A stretch of DNA of 64,000 nucleotides from Thuidium tamariscinum (Eukaryota > Streptophyta > Bryopsida > Hypnales > Thuidiaceae), in NCBI GenBank assembly GCA_947034885.2, contig OX344751.2, positions 38,221,082 to 38,285,081 on the forward strand, read 5' to 3'. This document shows positions 59,000-64,000 of the stretch, piece by piece; the stretch's first letter is position 1, and each line of letters opens with the position of its first letter. The position numbers and the translations under genes were made by a program. Under the pieces are notes generated by a model. The model made no database searches. It was not told where the DNA came from and was given only the letters and a program-made list of their open reading frames with translations.

Positions 59000-59640
59000 G
59001 GATTCCTCACATCAATAAAGTTACTTTACAAGCCATCAAAGTCAACAAATATTTTTTTAAATATTTCCATGTGTATACAGGAAGGTTCATGAATTCCAAT
59101 TCCAATTCCAACAATACCTAATTCAAAAGTAGTGGCAATATTGTACAATAATTAAAAATATTTATACAAAGTCAAATGTCCAAAAATTAGCGTGGCATAA
59201 TCTAATTTCCCTATTTTCTGTACTCTAATCTCTAGAAGGATGTAAAGACACCCAGAAGGCTAGAAGATGACTTTTAAGATTACAATAGGAATCTATACAT
59301 TAAGACACGTCAAGTTGTTTGTTTGTTTGTTTGTCACATTGAGATCTCCTAGACCGTGCATCCCAAAGTGCCGTGCTTAGAACTATCAAAAAGCTCTTGG
59401 CGAGGAGGGATGCATGGACTTTGTTTCATGACATTCCAACCTATATTGTAAAAGTTATGGATTTTGGAGTTATTTTTAGTTTTAAAAAATTGGAAATTAT
59501 TTTTATTTTAGATTTGACTGTAGCAATGGCACAAGGCAATGGGCACACTAAAGTAGAGCAACCTATTACTACCATGATTTACAATCTAACTATCTTAGGG
59601 CCAATTCCAAGAGGGACACATATTTTTTAGAGGTGTGTAC
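59000..59640. repeat. dispersed repeats, second copies
   Basis: 59012-59175 repeats 36785-36940 and 59340-59600 repeats 3300-3540, both in the same orientation as their partners. A short (GTTT)n tract lies at 59316-59334. No coding function inferred for the 85-codon frame at 59373. Confidence 0.55.
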
Positions 59641-59988
59641 ATGTTTCACAAATTCAACCGAAGTGAAATTATAATTTTCTAATTAAAATTGTAATTTCTG
59701 TGATTTTTTGAAGTGTTCAGCCCTAAATCACAAAAGTGCCCATGACTAGGGTCATGAATGCCCTAATAACAACTCATAACCACCTTCTTATGTCCCTATA
59801 AGCATCTAGGTATTCACCAATCAGGTATAGCCATGTTATCCTAAATGACATAAATACATTGATTTTGTCAGATTTTTAGACAAAATTGGCTCATTTTCAG
59901 ACAGATGTGGATAGTGGAATGGGTGAAAATGGGATCAAATATAGGATAATGGAAATGGGTTGCAGACATAATTAGGCTGGTTTACCTT
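59641..59988. other. intergenic, nothing recognised
   Basis: No coding or repeat structure recognised. Confidence 0.5.
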
Positions 59989-60263
59989 AAGGCAAGTACA
60001 TCCAAAAGCGCCTTGTTCCTAAAAGTGCCATCTATAGTGCACATACATTTCCGAAATCAGTCATGTTCACAGACCGTAGATGGCACTTTCAGAAACAGAC
60101 TTTGACTGTTAATAACTTTTGCATACGGTATCCAAATCTTGCGTTCTTTGGTGTGTTGGAACATGCTTTCACTTGCCAACAAGACTATATAAAAATTTGA
60201 ACTAATTAATAGCAGGAAGTAGGCTCAGTATGAATAAGTGGCGCTTTTGGGTGTACCTACCTT
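59989..60263. mobile_element. inverted-repeat MITE, class unknown
   Basis: The left end AAGGCAAGTACATCCAAAAG and the minus-strand reading of the right end AAGGTAGGTACACCCAAAAG match over about 24 bp and both continue into CGCC. An internal hairpin (AAGTGCCATCTA at about 60022 with TAGATGGCACTTT at about 60080) gives a second level of folding. The target duplication is unclear because another MITE is inserted at the right edge. Confidence 0.65.
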
Positions 60264-60264
60264 A

Positions 60265-60661
60265 GAGCATCCCCACGCCTCCGCAAAAGAAGACGCAAAC
60301 TGGGCAATTGGCCGGGCCCGGCCATGGGAATTGCCCCACGGCACACACGCGGAAAGAAAAAATAAGCCCGGGCCCGGCCAAATTTGGTGATGGCTTGGCC
60401 AAATGGCGAGCCATCAAGTGCACCCGGCAAGTCTTTTTTTTTGCCTTTTTTCCAACTTCCGAGGCACTTGGGATTAGAAAAAGGCTTTCTCATGTCGGAA
60501 TCTCCTTAGGTGGCACCTCGAAGTCCAAAATTCCTTGCCTCCCCACCTTGTTGGCCGTGTTGGGGTGGGGCAAATTTTTTTAGCCGAGCCCGAGCTTCTT
60601 TAATGGCTCGGCAAGTGGTCCCTGGCCGGGCCATTTGCCCGAGCCAGGCGTGGGGATGCTC
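60265..60661. mobile_element. PIF/Harbinger-type MITE, GC-rich
   Basis: The ends are a perfect 16-bp TIR, GAGCATCCCCACGCCT, and the 3-bp duplication TTA flanks both sides (60262-60264, 60662-60664). A TWA duplication with GAGCATC(T/C)CCA ends is the plant PIF/Harbinger (Tourist-like) signature. Subterminal regions are also inverted (GGCAATTGGCCGGGCC against GGCAAATGGCCCGGCC). It is far richer in G+C than its surroundings. No transposase. It landed at the very edge of the MITE at 59989-60263. Confidence 0.88.
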
Positions 60662-60664
60662 TTA

Positions 60665-61740
60665 GTACCTTTCAAGTTTGGATCATGTTTGGCAAGTACC
60701 TTCGTGTCTTATCCATATACGGTGTCAGTGTGTCACCATTGCACCTCGAAGTCACGATAAAGAGTCAAATTCTTTGTGCACATCCGTCAAATATTATACA
60801 ATACATTTCCTCTTCTCCTGTACCTGCTTCAGCTTACACAATACAATCGGAAAGTAAGTTGTCATTGGCTCTCTTTCCTCTGTATCTTCCTCTGAATCAG
60901 TCAGTGGTTTTTCTTTTGGGGTTTGTCCTCATTTTGCACCAAAACAATAGAGCTCTACACGAAGTGCTGTGAACGTGTCTTGGCTGAAATCATCAAAAAA
61001 AATTCAAATTAAATTGTTTTTGGATGAAGTAGTTGAACTGTAAATGAAACATAATTATGGATACCGACAGTCGGTATGTGATATGTGCCTACAGTACTAA
61101 TGTGATATTTTCTATCCATTCAGTGGATGAGTGTTGATATTATTGCTACTTTGGCTCTTCATAATAATATTTTAATAGTAGTAATAATAAAAAAGAGCTC
61201 TGAATGGGACTGACTGCAGCATTTCATGTTCAAGAGAGGGATGGACCCCCACTCTGCGGTCAGCACTGTGCAAAATTATTGGAAGGAGTTACTCTGGATC
61301 TCCTGGTGTGCTGGCAACTGAACACAGTTTTGTGTTTTTCACGCATAGCACTTGTGGACTTTGTAAGAGTATGGCCACGGCTGCTCTACAAGTGACGAAG
61401 TGTGCTCTAAAAGCGAGCACTGTCTTGAACGCAATGAAAAAAGTCACAATGTATAGGATAGGTTTAGGATAGGGCTCAAAAACAATTCGGGTATTAAGAA
61501 TGGACCCTACAAAGGGTCTTGAAATAGTGCATAGTATTCTTTAAATGAATGGCTGTGTGAAAGTTAGTAAATGGTAGTTACGATTGCACGATTTCATAAT
61601 ACCCAAGAAGTGAAATACAAATCTCTATTAGTTTCTTCTTAATTATAATTGAACATCAAAAAATGGACACCAGGTGCGAGGCTGAGAGTCGAGTACAGCA
61701 CTTCAGTATGTGGCCTCTATATTGTTTGCTATATTTGTAT
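60665..61740. other. intergenic
   Basis: No gene recognised. 61455-61510 repeats a segment also found at 46045-46100. Confidence 0.45.
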
Positions 61741-62471
61741 GGGTCATTGCAAGAAACACCGTGCAAAAAGCGTAGCGTTTTCAATAGTACTTTTTTTTTC
61801 CAGGAGTACTTTAAAATTAGAAAAACAAGTTTTAAAAAATGTGAAAAATATGTTTCATGTATAAACCTTTAAGAAGAAGGTACCCTAGAAAGGAAAGGCA
61901 TAGGAAAAATCTCTAAGTAGGAAAACCAAAAAAGTACAAAATCTCATGAAAATGAGTACTTCCACATTTTAATTTGTAAAAAATAGGAAAATCAAATTTT
62001 TTTAAAACTAAAAATTGGCCATTTGAGGAAAGTTGATTTTGATGAGATTTGACCAAAAGAACAATCTTAGAACCATCATCAATGTTCAAAAATTGCGTGC
62101 CATGGGAAAAAATTTGTACTCATCTGGAGGACATAAAATAACATATTTTTAGATTTTCATTTGGGATTTATAAGTTTTACACTTATGCAAATAGACCTTG
62201 AAAGTTTTGTCTTCAAATCCTTAAATTTAGACACTGCAAGCGTAATGATAACCATAAACTACACCCTATGACAGCTCAACGAAAATTATTTTTAAATATA
62301 AAATTATTATTTTTAATTCCTAAAAAATAAAGGATCTAATAAAATTCAAGTTAGGTATGTTCAATAAAAATTTCATGTTCATTGGACTTAATCTCCAAAA
62401 GTTATAGTGGAAAACAAAAAAGTGGTTCGCATTGTGACGCGAAATAGGACCGGTATTTCTCGCAATGACCC
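61741..62471 (-). mobile_element. TIR element, unnamed 731-733 bp family, copy 2
   Basis: Left end GGGTCATTGCAAGAAACACC; right end on the minus strand GGGTCATTGCGAGAAATACC. Flanks GTAT/GTAC are a near match. Length 731 bp against 733 bp for the copy at 35828-36560, and interior blocks (e.g. AAAATTGGCCATTTG) align in the opposite orientation. Confidence 0.75.
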
Positions 62472-64000
62472 GTACTTGTACTCAAAGTATTGCCACAATG
62501 GACAAATAGTCGAAGTAGGGAAGTAGTAAATACTGCACCTTCTACACTTGCGTCGGAAGGATTACCGTGGAGGGTCCTAGTCGACTGTTTTTTTAATTTT
62601 TTCCAAGGCTTGTAGTCTATCCCTGTGAGAGTGTACAGACAGAGAAGGCTGCTCATAGACATTTTTGCAATGACGTTGAACTCACAGTATACAATGGACA
62701 TTACAATTGTACTCAACTTTGGGAGTCATAAAATTTGAAGCGGGGGGTGCTGCTTCCAGTGAAGTCTAAGGTCACTCTCATTTTGACGTTAAACAAAGCA
62801 AGTGTGATTTGGAAGTGCTGCTCACAGCATGGACATATCTATCAAATGCAAATCGTGCTTTGCAATTTGTGGAGTTAGTGAATGCCACATTTTTTGCCAT
62901 ACTCATGCTTTGCCGTTAGCCTTTGCAAAGTGCATAAAAATTGCAAGTGGAGTTGGCATCGCAAGTTAATGGCCCCTCGCGACCTCAAATAAGTTTAACA
63001 GGTCTGATGTCGCTGAAATCTACATTTTTAGAAGTTCAAGGTCCTAATTTATAACGCTGTAACAACGACAAATAAAAAATTCCAGTTGTAGTTATCACCG
63101 CTCTTCAAGCAAGCCACGTCTGATTCCACATAGGTTTGGCGTTTCTGAAACAATGCTAGTTTGAATATGTTGCCAGTTTTAACTCCAAAGTTGTTGCTTT
63201 CTTTGACCTATGATGCCGAGTCTACAGGGACCTTAAGCCTAAACAAATTGTTTTGCCGGCAATGCACAAGTATCAAGACTTAAATTCTAGGGAACTAGTT
63301 TTTTTTCAACCTTATATATGGGTCACTTTTTGAATAGCGTCCTTGCTGTTCTACAATGTATGTGAGCATATTCAGCATTGTAATTAACCATGTTTACAAT
63401 TCATTTGCTCACTTCAAGGCTTTGTCAAGTGTGATTACTATTCCTATCTATGAACAAGAATGCCTACCTACTATGTTCTAACTTTTAAAATCATAACTAA
63501 TTCATACAAAGCCAATTTTTTTTTAAAAAGGCATATGACAATTGTTAATTTCTTTTTCACTAAACATTTTTTCCACACTCTTCCAATTCAAATATTTCAC
63601 TTCAGACCTTCATTTCTCCTTAGATGCTCTATTACTAAGTCTCTTACCTTAATTCTAAAAGGGAATTGTGATGGATAGTAAATGGCCCGAAGAAGAAGTG
63701 AAGGTACATTAGGCTATAGTGTGGATTGGTTTAGCATGCAATGTGGTCCATTTCAAAAAGTTGTAACATGTGTACATTGCGTGATGTTAAATCTTCCTCA
63801 CGAAGGTGGGCCAAATTGACCTAGCGCGCATCAGATGACGGGCCCAGTCCAACCCGCGGGTTGTTGGACAAAGTTGCAAGATATAGGACTATGCATCCCT
63901 GACGGTTATGTAGGATGTGAGCCCCCAATTCGTCACCGGGGACTCACGGGTTCTTTTTTTGAGATTCCTATATAGTCCAAGGCATAGTTAAGCCCATAGA
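62472..64000. other. intergenic, nothing recognised
   Basis: No coding frame with a recognisable motif. The last 220 bp are G/C-richer (GGGCCCAGTCCAACCCGCGG) and may be the start of another repeat cut by the window edge. Confidence 0.45.

Noticed and set aside
59316..59334. (GTTT)n tract as a functional repeat
   Set aside because: Short ordinary microsatellite.

Overview
This window is nuclear DNA from a land plant. The evidence is spliced genes of typical plant families, plant transposon superfamilies (Copia, CACTA, Stowaway/mariner, PIF/Harbinger, hAT) and a telo-box promoter motif. Genes are few and separated by long AT-rich, repeat-filled intergenic DNA. The proteins look divergent from flowering plants, so I suspect a non-seed plant (fern, lycophyte or bryophyte), but the sequence does not settle the lineage.

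Layout. 0-4.4 kb: intergenic, with a Stowaway-like element carrying a perfect CACTA palindrome, a TTAA-flanked element, a small MITE and one unrecognised ORF. 4.46-13.81 kb: one old minus-strand Copia LTR retrotransposon (TSD ACTAT) invaded by a hAT-like MITE, a CACTA element, a long foldback element and a CACTA MITE inside the foldback. 14.6-19.1 kb (+): complete 7-exon FAD-dependent monooxygenase gene with a retroposed insert in an intron. 19-24 kb: AT-rich with MITEs. 24.23-29.39 kb: a piggyBac-type DNA transposon with TTAA target sites, matching inverted ends and a decayed transposase. 30.8-32.2 kb (-): intronless homologue of LFR, a plant SWI/SNF-associated armadillo protein. 32-40 kb: intergenic MITEs. 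40.36-45.0 kb (-): 13-exon protein phosphatase methylesterase 1 gene. 47.25-49.88 kb (+): 6-exon cinnamyl-alcohol-dehydrogenase-like gene. 51.5-52.8 kb: relic of an LRR receptor gene. 53.8-55.4 kb (-): basic secretory protein gene with degenerate tandem copies of its 3' end and a repeat-derived C-terminus. 55.8-64 kb: AT-rich repeats, including an inverted copy of a TTAA element, a GC-rich Harbinger MITE and the second copy of an unnamed 731-733 bp TIR family.

The genes are unrelated housekeeping or metabolic loci and do not form a cluster. The most unusual content is the mobile DNA: a piggyBac-type element with smaller TTAA/CCC-ended relatives, a perfect 186-bp palindrome, a five-element nest, and a host gene whose last codons come from a transposon-like repeat. 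All exon coordinates come from manual splice-site reading and codon-phase checks, without transcript data.
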